Assembly: GCA_002365865.1 (NCBI GenBank)
Contig: DFAQ01000058.1
Location: forward strand, 1 to 56,524
Source of the DNA: Pelotomaculum sp. UBA3102
GTDB lineage: Bacteria > Bacillota > Desulfotomaculia > Desulfotomaculales > Pelotomaculaceae
Direction: 5' to 3'
DNA: 56,524 nucleotides
In this document: one piece after another, positions 8,642 through 17,129 of the stretch
Layout of the letters: every line of letters begins with the position of its first letter
Numbering within the stretch: position 1 is the stretch's first letter
Translations under genes and position numbers: made by a program
The notes under the pieces: model-generated
Told to the model about the DNA's origin: nothing
Databases searched by the model: none
What the model saw: only the letters and a program-made list of their open reading frames with translations

Positions 8642-9925
8642 ATGTCAATGCTTCCAAATAAGAATAAAGATCAATATTGCGGCAACGAAGCAAAAAGGGA
8701 TATCGCTCTTATTCGGGCGGAGGAATTGAAGGAAAAAATAGTCGACTACCTGGAACAAAAAGACTTGATCAAAACCGGTTTTGATCTCCGGGAAACATGC
8801 GCATTAAATAAAGAAAGAATATTAAAATATTTTAATGCCACCGAAAAACAGTGGCAGGACTGGCACTGGCAAATGTCGCACCGGATTAGCGACCCGGTGG
8901 TTTTAGGCCGGTTGTTTGATTTTAATGATGAACAATGCGCCCGGGTGGAAGCGGTCGGGAAGCGCTATCGCTGGTCCATATCTCCTTATTATGCTTCACT
9001 GATGGATCTGTCCGGTGCGGACGATCCAATCAGGCTGCAATCAGTGCCGTCTTTGGAAGAACTGGACGAAAAAGGTTATGCGGACCCGATGGCCGAAGAA
9101 TTTACTTCCCCGGCGCCTTGCATTACCAGGCGTTATCCCGACCGCCTGATTATCAATGTCACCAACCAGTGTGCCATGTACTGCCGCCACTGCCAGAGAC
9201 GCAGGAACATCGGAGAAGTCGATCAACATCAGACGCGTTCCAACCTGACCGCGGCCCTGGATTATATTCGTGAGAATAAGGAGATTCGCGATGTTTTAAT
9301 CACCGGCGGTGACGCTTTTCTGCTCAGTAACAATACGCTTGACTGGCTGCTCACTGAGCTTGACGGGATTAAACACGTGGAAATAAAGCGCCTCGGCACC
9401 AGGACGGTGGTTACACTCCCGCAGCGGGTCACACCGGAACTTTGTACCGTGCTTAAAAAACACCCGCCGCTCTATGTTAATACCCAGTTTAACCATCCCC
9501 GGGAAATTACACCGGAGAGCAAGCGGGCCTGCGATATGCTGGTTGATGCCGGCGTGATTATGGGTAATCAGGCGGTCCTGTTAAAGAAAGTGAATAACGA
9601 CCCGCACATTATGAAAAAACTCAACCAGGAGCTATTGAAGCTCAGGGTCAGGCCTTACTATATATTCCATGCCAAACCGGTCAAGGGAACCCGTCATTTT
9701 ATTACCACCGTGGACGAGGGAATGGAGATTATGGAAAAGCTGCGCGGCTATACCTCGGGTCTGGCCATTCCGACCTATATCATAAATGCCCCCAACGGGT
9801 ACGGAAAGACTCCGGTGCTGCCCCGGTACGTACTTAAAAAAGAAGACGGCAAAATCACGCTGCGGACATGGGAAAACAGAGTTTTAGAATATTCTGTGCT
9901 GCCTGGCATTGAAAAAACAATTTAA
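8642..9925 (+). CDS. eam: Glutamate 2,3-aminomutase (radical SAM, PLP)
   Basis: This KamA-family radical SAM enzyme probably converts L-glutamate to beta-glutamate, a compatible solute. The 4Fe-4S motif is C177-x3-C181-x2-C184 (CAMYCRHC). The PLP lysine is Lys389 in NAPNGYGKTPV. The two Asp residues that bind the side-chain amino group of lysine in lysine 2,3-aminomutase (Asp293 and Asp330 in the clostridial enzyme) are Lys345 (HAKPVKG) and Asn382 (IINAP) here. This Lys/Asn pair is the published signature of glutamate 2,3-aminomutase. AAGGAGGTGG lies just upstream of ATG 8642. No beta-lysine acetyltransferase (ablB) is nearby. It is controlled by the c-di-AMP riboswitch at 8385-8530, which fits an osmolyte role. 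Confidence 0.9.
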   Translation: MSMLPNKNKDQYCGNEAKRDIALIRAEELKEKIVDYLEQKDLIKTGFDLRETCALNKERILKYFNATEKQWQDWHWQMSHRISDPVVLGRLFDFNDEQCARVEAVGKRYRWSISPYYASLMDLSGADDPIRLQSVPSLEELDEKGYADPMAEEFTSPAPCITRRYPDRLIINVTNQCAMYCRHCQRRRNIGEVDQHQTRSNLTAALDYIRENKEIRDVLITGGDAFLLSNNTLDWLLTELDGIKHVEIKRLGTRTVVTLPQRVTPELCTVLKKHPPLYVNTQFNHPREITPESKRACDMLVDAGVIMGNQAVLLKKVNNDPHIMKKLNQELLKLRVRPYYIFHAKPVKGTRHFITTVDEGMEIMEKLRGYTSGLAIPTYIINAPNGYGKTPVLPRYVLKKEDGKITLRTWENRVLEYSVLPGIEKTI

Positions 9926-9952
9926 TTATTAACTTACTTTGTTGGAAGCATT

Positions 9953-10227
9953 ATGTTGGAATCAATCATAACCAACCCGCTATTCGGTTGCCTGTTTGTC
10001 TTTTTGGCCAGAGTAACTGATATGTCGCTGGATGTTTTACGACTGCTGATGCTGACCCGTGGGTATGCCCTGACGGCAGCCGTGGTGGATTTTTTGAAGT
10101 GTCTGTTTTTGCGGTGGCCCTGGGATGGGTGTTGTACGGCGGGTTAATTACGGGGTCTTTAGCATCTCTGATATTCGTTCTATTCACGGCGGGGTATTCC
10201 CTCGCCGCAGCCTTAAGATCCGGTTAG
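9953..10227 (+). pseudogene. Frameshifted, shortened DUF5698/DUF2179-family membrane protein remnant
   Basis: The first frame (9953-10147) starts MLESIITNPLFGCLFVFLARVTDMSLDVLRLLMLTRG, recognisable as MLESIITNPLFGCLFVFLAR plus a family-typical DMSLDVLRLLML segment. Near 10085-10090 the frame shifts. In the next frame the sequence continues GFFEVSVFAVALGWVLYGG, the expected family continuation, to a stop at 10227. One lost G in the GTGGTGGAT run would explain it. The normal protein is about 170 residues; even repaired, this one ends near 91, so the C-terminal part is missing too. Confidence 0.7.
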
Positions 10228-10237
10228 GGCTTGTTTG

Positions 10238-10283
10238 AATATGAACTGGAAGCGCGGATATTTCAGGACTTCCAGTTCATATT
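10238..10283. repeat. Perfect 15-bp inverted repeat after the DUF5698 remnant
   Basis: AATATGAACTGGAAG at 10238-10252 is the exact reverse complement of CTTCCAGTTCATATT at 10269-10283, with a 16-base loop. No T tract follows on the forward strand, so it is not a typical terminator. It may mark an old insertion or deletion end next to the broken gene. Confidence 0.7.
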
Positions 10284-10364
10284 GGATTGTGCCGGCAACA
10301 CCTCGGGCAGGCAGATTGTTGAGCGGGCCCCCTGTTTGCAAGTCTTTTTTAAGGGCATGAGGGT

Positions 10365-11168
10365 TTAAGTTAAGGGTGGTGCGGGCGGGTCTTTACGGGG
10401 TTCGCTGTTGCTTTCAACAGGGGTAGGGTCTGCTTTTCGCGGTGTGCGCGCTTCTTGCCGGCCACCTGCTGCCACCGGTTGGCTTTGAGTCTGATGCTGC
10501 ATTTCGTTAGCTTCGTTTGTATCGGCGCCATTATTTTCATCTTTTTTACTTTTATCCGGGGATTTATTAAAACCGGCACCCAGATTTTTTGTTTTTTGGA
10601 TGGTGTTTTCCCAGAACTGGCCGGTAGATTCCCTGATATTTTTGACCGTTTCCTGCAGTCCCCCGTCCAGTTTAAGGATGTTTTCCGGACCTTCGTTGGA
10701 AATTATCACTACTTCTGTACCCAGGGTGCGCACATATGATATATCCAGAAAGGCGCGTCCACTTATCACACCGTTGATAAAGCTGCCCGAGAATTCCAGC
10801 CCGGTAATGTCTCCCGTGCCGGTATCCACATAATATTCATCGACATATCCCAGCACACTTCCATTTTCAGCAACCATTTTAGTCCCGGTTATATTTATTT
10901 TTTCTTTTAAAAGCTTAATAACGTCCGGCAGACCGGCGGCTTTATCCGCACCGGAAGTTTTTTCAATGGTGACGGCATCGTCGCCCACGCTGTGAATTTT
11001 ATGAAAGGGAACGAATTTCTGCTCTTTAAACCATCCTTTTCCCTCAATGATTAACGCGGCCACTTTTTTTGATCCGGGATCCACCACCAGCCCTTTTACG
11101 GTTCCGATCTGCCGGCCTTCTTCCAGGCTGATCACCGGCATGGAGGCAAATTTCTTGCTTTTGCGCAT
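10365..11168 (-). CDS. PRC-barrel domain protein
   Basis: A 267-residue protein with two PRC-barrel-like beta domains, about residues 7-75 (ISLEEGRQIGTVKGLVVDP) and 90-160 (GSVLGYVDEYYVDTGTGDITGLEFS). A long low-complexity, Gln/Pro/Lys-rich C-terminal tail follows. PRC barrels occur in RimM and in sporulation YlmC/YmxH proteins. The exact role here is unknown. I chose ATG 11168 because GGGGGTAAGAAG precedes it directly; a TTG at 11189 extends the frame by seven residues. It is divergent from rplY, with about 110 bases between starts. Confidence 0.8.
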   Translation of the reverse strand: MRKSKKFASMPVISLEEGRQIGTVKGLVVDPGSKKVAALIIEGKGWFKEQKFVPFHKIHSVGDDAVTIEKTSGADKAAGLPDVIKLLKEKINITGTKMVAENGSVLGYVDEYYVDTGTGDITGLEFSGSFINGVISGRAFLDISYVRTLGTEVVIISNEGPENILKLDGGLQETVKNIRESTGQFWENTIQKTKNLGAGFNKSPDKSKKDENNGADTNEANEMQHQTQSQPVAAGGRQEARTPRKADPTPVESNSEPRKDPPAPPLT

Positions 11169-11277
11169 CTTCTTACCCCCTCTGTTCAATCATATTCCTT
11201 GATAATTCATATTCCCGCCGCAGAATGATTATGACAAATAAAGGGAATAATATCTTTTAAAGGAGGCTACCGTTGGT

Positions 11278-11913
11278 ATGGAAGCAAATTTAGAAGCACA
11301 GGTCCGAAGGGGAAAAAATAAAAGTCATATCCGCAACCTTAAGGAAAAAGGCCTGATTCCCGGTGTCGTGTACGGAAAAAAAATGAGCAGCATTCCGGTT
11401 GCATTGAGTGCCGGTGAACTGCAGAAGATTTTGGCTCAAGAAGGTTCTAACGCCCTGATCAACTTGAAAGTTAAAAAAAATGCCACCAGTAAAACCTATA
11501 AGGTCATGGTTAAAGCGGTTCAGTACGATCCGCTCCGCCGCACGCTTATTCACGCTGATTTTTACCAGTATTCATTGAAAGAAAAGATCCGGGCCGAAGT
11601 TGCAATTAATCTTACGGGCTCAGCCCCGGGAGTAGATGCCGGCGGGATCCTGAACCCGGTACTGCGCCGGGTTGAAGTGGAGTGCCTGGCAACAGAGATA
11701 CCCGACTCCATAACGGTTGATATTTCCAACCTTGATCTCGGGGAAAGCATTACTGTATCCGGCCTCGTCCCGCCTCCCGGAGTTACGGTTATTGAAGACC
11801 CGGATGCCTTGGTGGTCGCCGTTACGGGTATGGAGACTCCTGCGGCTGAAACCGGCGCCCCGGCCGGGGAAGAAATTCCGGCCGAAGAAGCTGCAGGCGA
11901 CGGGTCCCAATAG
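11278..11913 (+). CDS. rplY: 50S ribosomal protein L25/general stress protein Ctc
   Basis: This is the long (TL5/Ctc) form of L25, which binds 5S rRNA in the large subunit. The N-terminal domain (1-95) has RRGKNKSHIRNLKEKGLIPGVVYG and HADFYQYS. The C-terminal beta-rich TL5 domain (about 100-185) has DAGGILNPVLRRVEVECLAT. An acidic Ala/Glu-rich tail ends the 211 residues. AAAGGAGG lies 9 bases upstream of the ATG. It directly precedes pth, as ctc precedes spoVC/pth in Bacillus. Confidence 0.96.
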   Translation: MEANLEAQVRRGKNKSHIRNLKEKGLIPGVVYGKKMSSIPVALSAGELQKILAQEGSNALINLKVKKNATSKTYKVMVKAVQYDPLRRTLIHADFYQYSLKEKIRAEVAINLTGSAPGVDAGGILNPVLRRVEVECLATEIPDSITVDISNLDLGESITVSGLVPPPGVTVIEDPDALVVAVTGMETPAAETGAPAGEEIPAEEAAGDGSQ

Positions 11914-12011
11914 CGTCCGGTGACTGACTTTAACGGTCAAAAAAAGCACTTCCATCCCTAACCCCGCCAAGGTAAAATAGAGATACCGGTCCGGTTTTGG
12001 AGGTGCTGGGA

Positions 12012-12629
12012 ATGAAATTGATTGTCGGCCTGGGCAATCCGGGTTGTAAATATGCCACCACCCGTCATAACGCAGGGTTTATGGTGCTTGACCGTCTGGT
12101 TGCAGGCTCGGACGTGACGGTAAAAAAGAAGCTGTTTAAATCCCTGGTTGGGCGGGGAAAAATAGGCAGTGAAGATGTGATCCTTGCCAAACCGCAAACA
12201 TTTATGAATCTGAGCGGGGATGCCGTGGGTTTGCTTCTGGGTTGGTTCAAACTGAATCCCGCCGATCTCATTGTAGTTTACGACGATCTGGATCTGCCCC
12301 CGGGAAAAGTGCGCGTGCGTCCCGGAGGCGGTTCGGGTGGGCACAAGGGAATGGAATCAATTATCCGAGTATTGGGAACGCAAAAGTTTCCCCGGATCAG
12401 GATCGGGATCGGCAGGCCGCCGGAACCTGGTTTTGAAACCGCGGATTATGTTTTAAGCCGTTTTGGCCCCGGCGAGGCAAAAACTTTTGAGGAGGCCCTG
12501 GAAATGGCGGCGCAGGCCGTAAGATATATTGTACTGGACGGTGTGGAACGGGCGATGAACCTTTGTAATAACAGCCAGCGGGTACAGCAGGGACAGGCCG
12601 GAGACAGGCAAAGTATTGGCAAAGATTAA
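12012..12629 (+). CDS. pth: Peptidyl-tRNA hydrolase
   Basis: Pth releases peptides from prematurely dropped peptidyl-tRNA and recycles tRNA. The 205-residue protein begins MKLIVGLGNPGCKYATTRHNAG, including the catalytic His of TRHNAGF. The IVVYDDLDLPPGKVRVRPGG and GGSGGHKGMESI motifs follow. GGAGGTGCTGGGA gives the ribosome binding site for ATG 12012; the frame is open to TTG 11997. It overlaps the start of the next membrane-protein gene by 14 bases. The gene is known as spoVC in Bacillus. Confidence 0.97.
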   Translation: MKLIVGLGNPGCKYATTRHNAGFMVLDRLVAGSDVTVKKKLFKSLVGRGKIGSEDVILAKPQTFMNLSGDAVGLLLGWFKLNPADLIVVYDDLDLPPGKVRVRPGGGSGGHKGMESIIRVLGTQKFPRIRIGIGRPPEPGFETADYVLSRFGPGEAKTFEEALEMAAQAVRYIVLDGVERAMNLCNNSQRVQQGQAGDRQSIGKD

Positions 12630-13068
12630 TACCGGGGAACTTAATACCCCCTTGGTTAACTTTTTTAACGCTATTTCAACCGGTTTGATTTCCTTGTTTT
12701 TAGGCTTGTCTGCAGCGGCGCTGGCCTGGCAGTTGAATAAAGCGCCGGTTTTTTGGGTTCCGCGCGGGCGCGTTATTCTGGCGCCACTGGCGGAGGAGTT
12801 CGCCAAGACATTACCGGCCGTGGTCTTAGGAGCCGACATTTTTATGACCCACTTTTTTTTCGGGGTGGTCGAAGGGACCTGGGAATTTATCTCGGGGTAC
12901 CGGAGCGGAATTTATACCGGTCTGGCGGCCGTGGCCAGTCATGCAATTTTTGGTTATCTCACTTTTTTTGTCTATGTGCGGACGGGACTGGTTCCGGCCC
13001 TGGCTGCCGGATACCTGGCCCATGCCGCCTGGAACTATGCCGTGGTGAAGTTTTTTGCCCCACCATAA
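12616..13068 (+). CDS. PrsW/CPBP-like intramembrane protease-family membrane protein
   Basis: A 150-residue hydrophobic protein with about four transmembrane helices. The polar motifs are spaced as in PrsW/CPBP-type intramembrane metalloproteases: an EExxK motif (APLAEEFAKTLPA, about 57-69), a FFGVVEGTWEF segment, and histidines in ASHAIFGYL and LAHAAWN. No substrate is known. It starts at TTG 12616 inside the end of pth, suggesting translational coupling. It is not part of the Bacillus version of this cluster, where fin directly follows pth. A PrsW-like protease next to an anti-sigma gene is suggestive but unproven. Confidence 0.6.
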   Translation: MAKINTGELNTPLVNFFNAISTGLISLFLGLSAAALAWQLNKAPVFWVPRGRVILAPLAEEFAKTLPAVVLGADIFMTHFFFGVVEGTWEFISGYRSGIYTGLAAVASHAIFGYLTFFVYVRTGLVPALAAGYLAHAAWNYAVVKFFAPP

Positions 13069-13143
13069 AATATACTGGTATAAGCAACTATTATCAGAGT
13101 AAAAACTAAGTCCACGACATATTTTAACAAGGAGGGCCGGGTC

Positions 13144-13377
13144 TTGAAACTAACGTACATTTGTGAATGCTGTGACGCCGCAGTGGCAGAAGTAGAAATT
13201 CTCCTCCCGCATTCCGGCGGAATATCTGCCGGTTTAACGGGAGCGGTCTCTCAAGAAGAGATATTTAAAGCTGAGAAAAGGGGCGCCTTGATTTTGACCA
13301 CCCTTTGCGATGATTGCCGGGAAATGGTTTACGGCGAGCCTGAAAATTCTTTTTTTGAAAGGCCCAGACTGCACTGA
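13144..13377 (+). CDS. fin: Anti-sigma-F factor Fin-like protein
   Basis: In Bacillus, Fin (YabK) is made in the forespore and inhibits sigma-F, helping the switch to sigma-G. This 77-residue protein carries the two zinc-type Cys pairs expected: CECC at residues 7-10 and CDDC near 57-60. Its place between pth and mfd is the same as yabK. Similarity beyond the cysteines is modest, so the call rests mainly on motif plus synteny. AAGGAGGG lies 8 bases before the TTG start. Confidence 0.8.
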   Translation: MKLTYICECCDAAVAEVEILLPHSGGISAGLTGAVSQEEIFKAEKRGALILTTLCDDCREMVYGEPENSFFERPRLH

Positions 13378-13401
13378 AAGACAAGTTAAAGTTCCGGAAT
13401 C

Positions 13402-13435
13402 AGAGCTTTGGCTTTATACTGCTAAAGCTCTTTTT
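13402..13435 (+). terminator. Rho-independent terminator between fin and mfd
   Basis: AGAGCTTTGGC and GCTAAAGCTCT form an 11-bp stem (one G-T pair) with an 8-base loop, followed by TTTTT. Confidence 0.85.
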
Positions 13436-13461
13436 GTGATTGGATTTTGGAGGAATAACTT

Positions 13462-16400
13462 ATGCGTGGTATTTTAGAACCACTGAAATCTTCAAGTGAG
13501 TTTTCAGTCCTAGTCAGAGGTTTGAAGGAAGATTTTATACGCCAGACGGTCATTGGTTTATCCGGTTCACAGTGTAGCTATCTCTTTGCCGGTTTGGCTG
13601 AAGCAGTCTCTCCGCTGCCGGTACTGGTGGTAGCTCCGAACGAGCGGGAGGCGGGCCGGCTGGCGGATGAAACCGCAGGTCTTTTGCCGGGGGTGCCGGT
13701 AAAGCTGTTTCCGGTTATGCAGCTTCTGCCTTACCAGGTTTTAGCTCACAATAAGGAAGTACAGGTGCTGCGGCTGCAAGTGCTGGAAAGCCTGGTCACA
13801 GGCAAGAGTTTAGTGGTGGTCGCGCCTGCCGAGGCACTGATGAGGCGCTTGATCCCCCCTGGTGTTTTCCGCCGGGCGGTCGTGCGTTTATTAGTAGGGG
13901 ACCGGGTAGACCGGGAAGACTTGCTGTACCGGTTGTTTTTAATGGGCTACGAAAGAGTCGACCTGGTAGAGGACAGGGGGCAACTGGGCCTTCGGGGCGG
14001 TATATTGGATATCTTCCCCATGACCGCGCACAGGCCCGTACGGTTGGAATTTTTTGACGATGAACTGGATTCAATCCGTGGTTTTAATTCTTCCACGCAG
14101 CGCTCTGAAGAAAATATCAAAGATTTAACCGTCTACCCGGCCAGAGAATTTATTGCCGGCAAATCTGCCTGGAATGATGCCCAAAAAGGCCTGGAAAGAG
14201 AATATAAAGCACAGTACCATAAGCTGACCCGTTCAGGGGAACGCGAGGCGGCGCGGCAGCTCGCGGAAAAGTTTAGGGAAGTCCTGAGCGGAAATACCGG
14301 TTACTTCAGCGGGGTAGAACATTTTTTACCGTATTTCTACCGCGAGGTGGTCACCCTGGCGGATTATTTTCCGGAAGCGGCTCCGGTTTTTATAGATGAC
14401 CCGGCACGGGTAAAGGAAGTCATAGAATCAATCCAGCGGGAACGTTCAGAAACTTACGCGGATCTTATGGGGAAGGGAGGGATTCTCCCTTCCCAGTTGT
14501 CGTGTTATGCGGATTCAACCCGCCTGCAGGAAGCCGTCAGCTGCCGGCGTGGTGTTTATTGCTCCTTACTGCCGCGCCAAAGTCAGTTGGTCAGGCCCGG
14601 GAAAGTAATCAACTTTCCCGCCAAAGCGATGCGCAGTTTCAGGGCCAACCTGAAACTGATTGCAGAAGAAATAACCTACTGGCGGAAATCGGGACGTGCG
14701 GTGGTTATCCTTATGTCGGGTCCCAAACGGGCCCGGCAACTGCTGTCTTCTTTAAAGGACTGTAATATAGACGCTTTTTGTACCGGTTCACCGGAGGGAA
14801 ATGTGCGCAGCGGCAATGTGGTAATCTCCGTGGGGAATTTAAGCACCGGTTTTGAGCTGCCCTCCTGCGGTTTGGTGGTAATTACCGAGGGAGACCTTTA
14901 CGGGCATGGTAAAAAGCCGCGCAAGATGCGGCAACCGCGCGGGCGCGGGCATCTGGCTCCGTTCGTTGACTTAAAAACAGGGGACTACGTGGTTCACGTC
15001 AACCACGGTATCGGGCGCTACCTGGGAGTGGTCCCGTTGACTATAGGCGGAATTCAAAAGGAATACCTGCTGGTCAAGTATGCCGGTGAGGATAAGCTTT
15101 ACGTGCCGGTAGACCAGGTCGGTCAGCTCCAGAAATATCTCGGCGGTGAAGGTCAGGCGCCGCGTATGTCCAGGTTGGGCGGCGGCGATTGGGTCAGAAC
15201 CAAGGGGAAGGTCAAGGAAGCGGTTAAGGAGATGGCCCGGGAACTGCTGGACCTGTATGCCGCAAGGGAGACGGTGAAAGGCCATGCTTTCGGGCCGGAT
15301 ACGGTTTGGCAGCGGGAGTTTGAGGATGCTTTCCCCTATGAGGAAACACCGGACCAACTGCGGGCCGTTGAGGAAGTCAAGGCCGACATGGAACGGTCCC
15401 GGCCCATGGACCGGCTACTGTGCGGGGATGTAGGCTACGGTAAAACAGAGGTAGCCCTGCGGGCGGCATTTAAAGCCGTCATGGACGGTAAGCAGGTGGC
15501 CGTACTGGTACCGACAACCATCCTGGCCCAGCAGCATCACCTGACCTTCCGGGAAAGACTGGCGGGTTTCCCGGTAAATGTAGAGGTTTTGAGCCGCTTC
15601 CGGACCCCCGGGGAACAGTCCCGGGTACTGGCAGGACTGAAAAGGGGCACTGTGGATATCGTTATCGGTACGCACCGCCTGGTCCAGAACGATATATTGT
15701 TTAAAGACTTGGGCCTTTTGATCGTAGATGAAGAACAGCGCTTTGGGGTTGCGCACAAGGAACGGTTGAAAATAATGCGTAAAAATGTTGATGTGCTCAC
15801 TCTTTCGGCTACGCCGATCCCGCGTACTTTGCACCTGTCCCTTATAGGAGTGCGGGATACAAGTATCCTGGAAACACCGCCCGAGGACCGCTACCCGATC
15901 CAGACTTACGTGTTGGAAGAAGATCCGGTCCTGATACGTGAAGCCGTCCAGCGGGAGTTGTACCGGGGCGGTCAGGTGTTTTTCGTGTATAACCGGGTGC
16001 TCGATCTTGACCGGGTGGCTGTCTGGCTCCGGGGACTGGTTCCTGAAGCCAGGGTTTCCGTAGCTCACGGGCAGATGAAGGAAAGCCGTTTGGAACAGAT
16101 CATGGTTGACTTCGTTAACCGGAAAATTGATGTTTTGGTCTGTACCAGTATTATTGAAAACGGCTTAGACATACCCAATGTAAACACCCTGGTGGTCAAG
16201 GAAGCCGGTATGATGGGCCTGGCCCAGCTCTACCAGCTCCGGGGCAGGATCGGCCGTTCCAGCCGCCTGGCATACTCCTATTTTACCTTCCGTAAGGACC
16301 GGGTGCTGGGGGAAGCTGCGGAAAAAAGGCTGGCGGCCATTCGTGAGTTTACTGAACTGGGATCGGGGTTCAAGATTGCCATGCGGGACCTGGAGATCCG

Positions 16401-17043
16401 GGGTGCGGGAAACATCTTGGGAGTTGAGCAGCACGGACATATTGCCGCGGTCGGTTTTGACCTTTATTGCCGTCTTCTTGAGGAGGCGGTCCGGGAGGCC
16501 AGGGGCGAAGAGACGGTCCGGGCGGTAGAAACCAACGTGGAGCTGCCGGTCGAGGCTTACATCCCGGATGACTATATTCCCGACACCAACCAGAAGGTTG
16601 AGATTTATAAGCGCATTGCCGGGCTTTCGTCGGAAGCAGAGCTCTCGGAATTGGCCGATGAGCTGGTGGACCGTTTCGGGGACCTGCCCGGAGCGGTGCA
16701 AAGCTTGTTGGCGGTAGCCAGGGTCAGAGTCCTGGCGGGTCGTTTGAAAATAAAAAATATCAATCTTTTGCCGGGTCAGCTGCGACTGTTGTTTGCCCCG
16801 GACCATGCTCTTACCGGGGAAGATCTGGTGGCGCTGAGCGGGGAATACCGGAACCTGGTTAAGTTCAACAACCTGGGTCATGAATTTGAGATCAAGCTGC
16901 GGGTGGCCAGGACCGGGGCGGACCGGCCGGTAACCCCCGGATTGTTGGAAATGCTGGAACGCTTTTTAATGAAGCTGCAGGACCGGGACCGGAAAGCCGC
17001 CGGGAAAAATAATCAAATAACCCGGAAGGTGCGGGACCTGTAA
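13462..17043 (+). CDS. mfd: Transcription-repair coupling factor
   Basis: Mfd removes stalled RNA polymerase from lesions and recruits UvrA. The 1193-residue protein shows a UvrB-like N-terminal region with LRGGILDIFP (about 177-186), an RNA-polymerase-interacting CarD-like domain (about 505-575: GDYVVHVNHGIGRYLG), and a RecG-like translocase. The translocase has Walker A in CGDVGYGKTEVALR (from about 654), the DEEQ box at about 756 and SATPIPRTL. A TRCF C-terminal domain ends it. TTGGAGGAA lies upstream of the ATG. Its position between fin and spoVT is conserved. Confidence 0.98.
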   Translation: MRGILEPLKSSSEFSVLVRGLKEDFIRQTVIGLSGSQCSYLFAGLAEAVSPLPVLVVAPNEREAGRLADETAGLLPGVPVKLFPVMQLLPYQVLAHNKEVQVLRLQVLESLVTGKSLVVVAPAEALMRRLIPPGVFRRAVVRLLVGDRVDREDLLYRLFLMGYERVDLVEDRGQLGLRGGILDIFPMTAHRPVRLEFFDDELDSIRGFNSSTQRSEENIKDLTVYPAREFIAGKSAWNDAQKGLEREYKAQYHKLTRSGEREAARQLAEKFREVLSGNTGYFSGVEHFLPYFYREVVTLADYFPEAAPVFIDDPARVKEVIESIQRERSETYADLMGKGGILPSQLSCYADSTRLQEAVSCRRGVYCSLLPRQSQLVRPGKVINFPAKAMRSFRANLKLIAEEITYWRKSGRAVVILMSGPKRARQLLSSLKDCNIDAFCTGSPEGNVRSGNVVISVGNLSTGFELPSCGLVVITEGDLYGHGKKPRKMRQPRGRGHLAPFVDLKTGDYVVHVNHGIGRYLGVVPLTIGGIQKEYLLVKYAGEDKLYVPVDQVGQLQKYLGGEGQAPRMSRLGGGDWVRTKGKVKEAVKEMARELLDLYAARETVKGHAFGPDTVWQREFEDAFPYEETPDQLRAVEEVKADMERSRPMDRLLCGDVGYGKTEVALRAAFKAVMDGKQVAVLVPTTILAQQHHLTFRERLAGFPVNVEVLSRFRTPGEQSRVLAGLKRGTVDIVIGTHRLVQNDILFKDLGLLIVDEEQRFGVAHKERLKIMRKNVDVLTLSATPIPRTLHLSLIGVRDTSILETPPEDRYPIQTYVLEEDPVLIREAVQRELYRGGQVFFVYNRVLDLDRVAVWLRGLVPEARVSVAHGQMKESRLEQIMVDFVNRKIDVLVCTSIIENGLDIPNVNTLVVKEAGMMGLAQLYQLRGRIGRSSRLAYSYFTFRKDRVLGEAAEKRLAAIREFTELGSGFKIAMRDLEIRGAGNILGVEQHGHIAAVGFDLYCRLLEEAVREARGEETVRAVETNVELPVEAYIPDDYIPDTNQKVEIYKRIAGLSSEAELSELADELVDRFGDLPGAVQSLLAVARVRVLAGRLKIKNINLLPGQLRLLFAPDHALTGEDLVALSGEYRNLVKFNNLGHEFEIKLRVARTGADRPVTPGLLEMLERFLMKLQDRDRKAAGKNNQITRKVRDL

Positions 17044-17129
17044 AAATGACTCCCGTCTTACCGGATCCTCTTGAAGAGTTGGCTCCCATAAGATATAATT
17101 GGACCATCTTGGGGCAGGGAGATGAGGTA

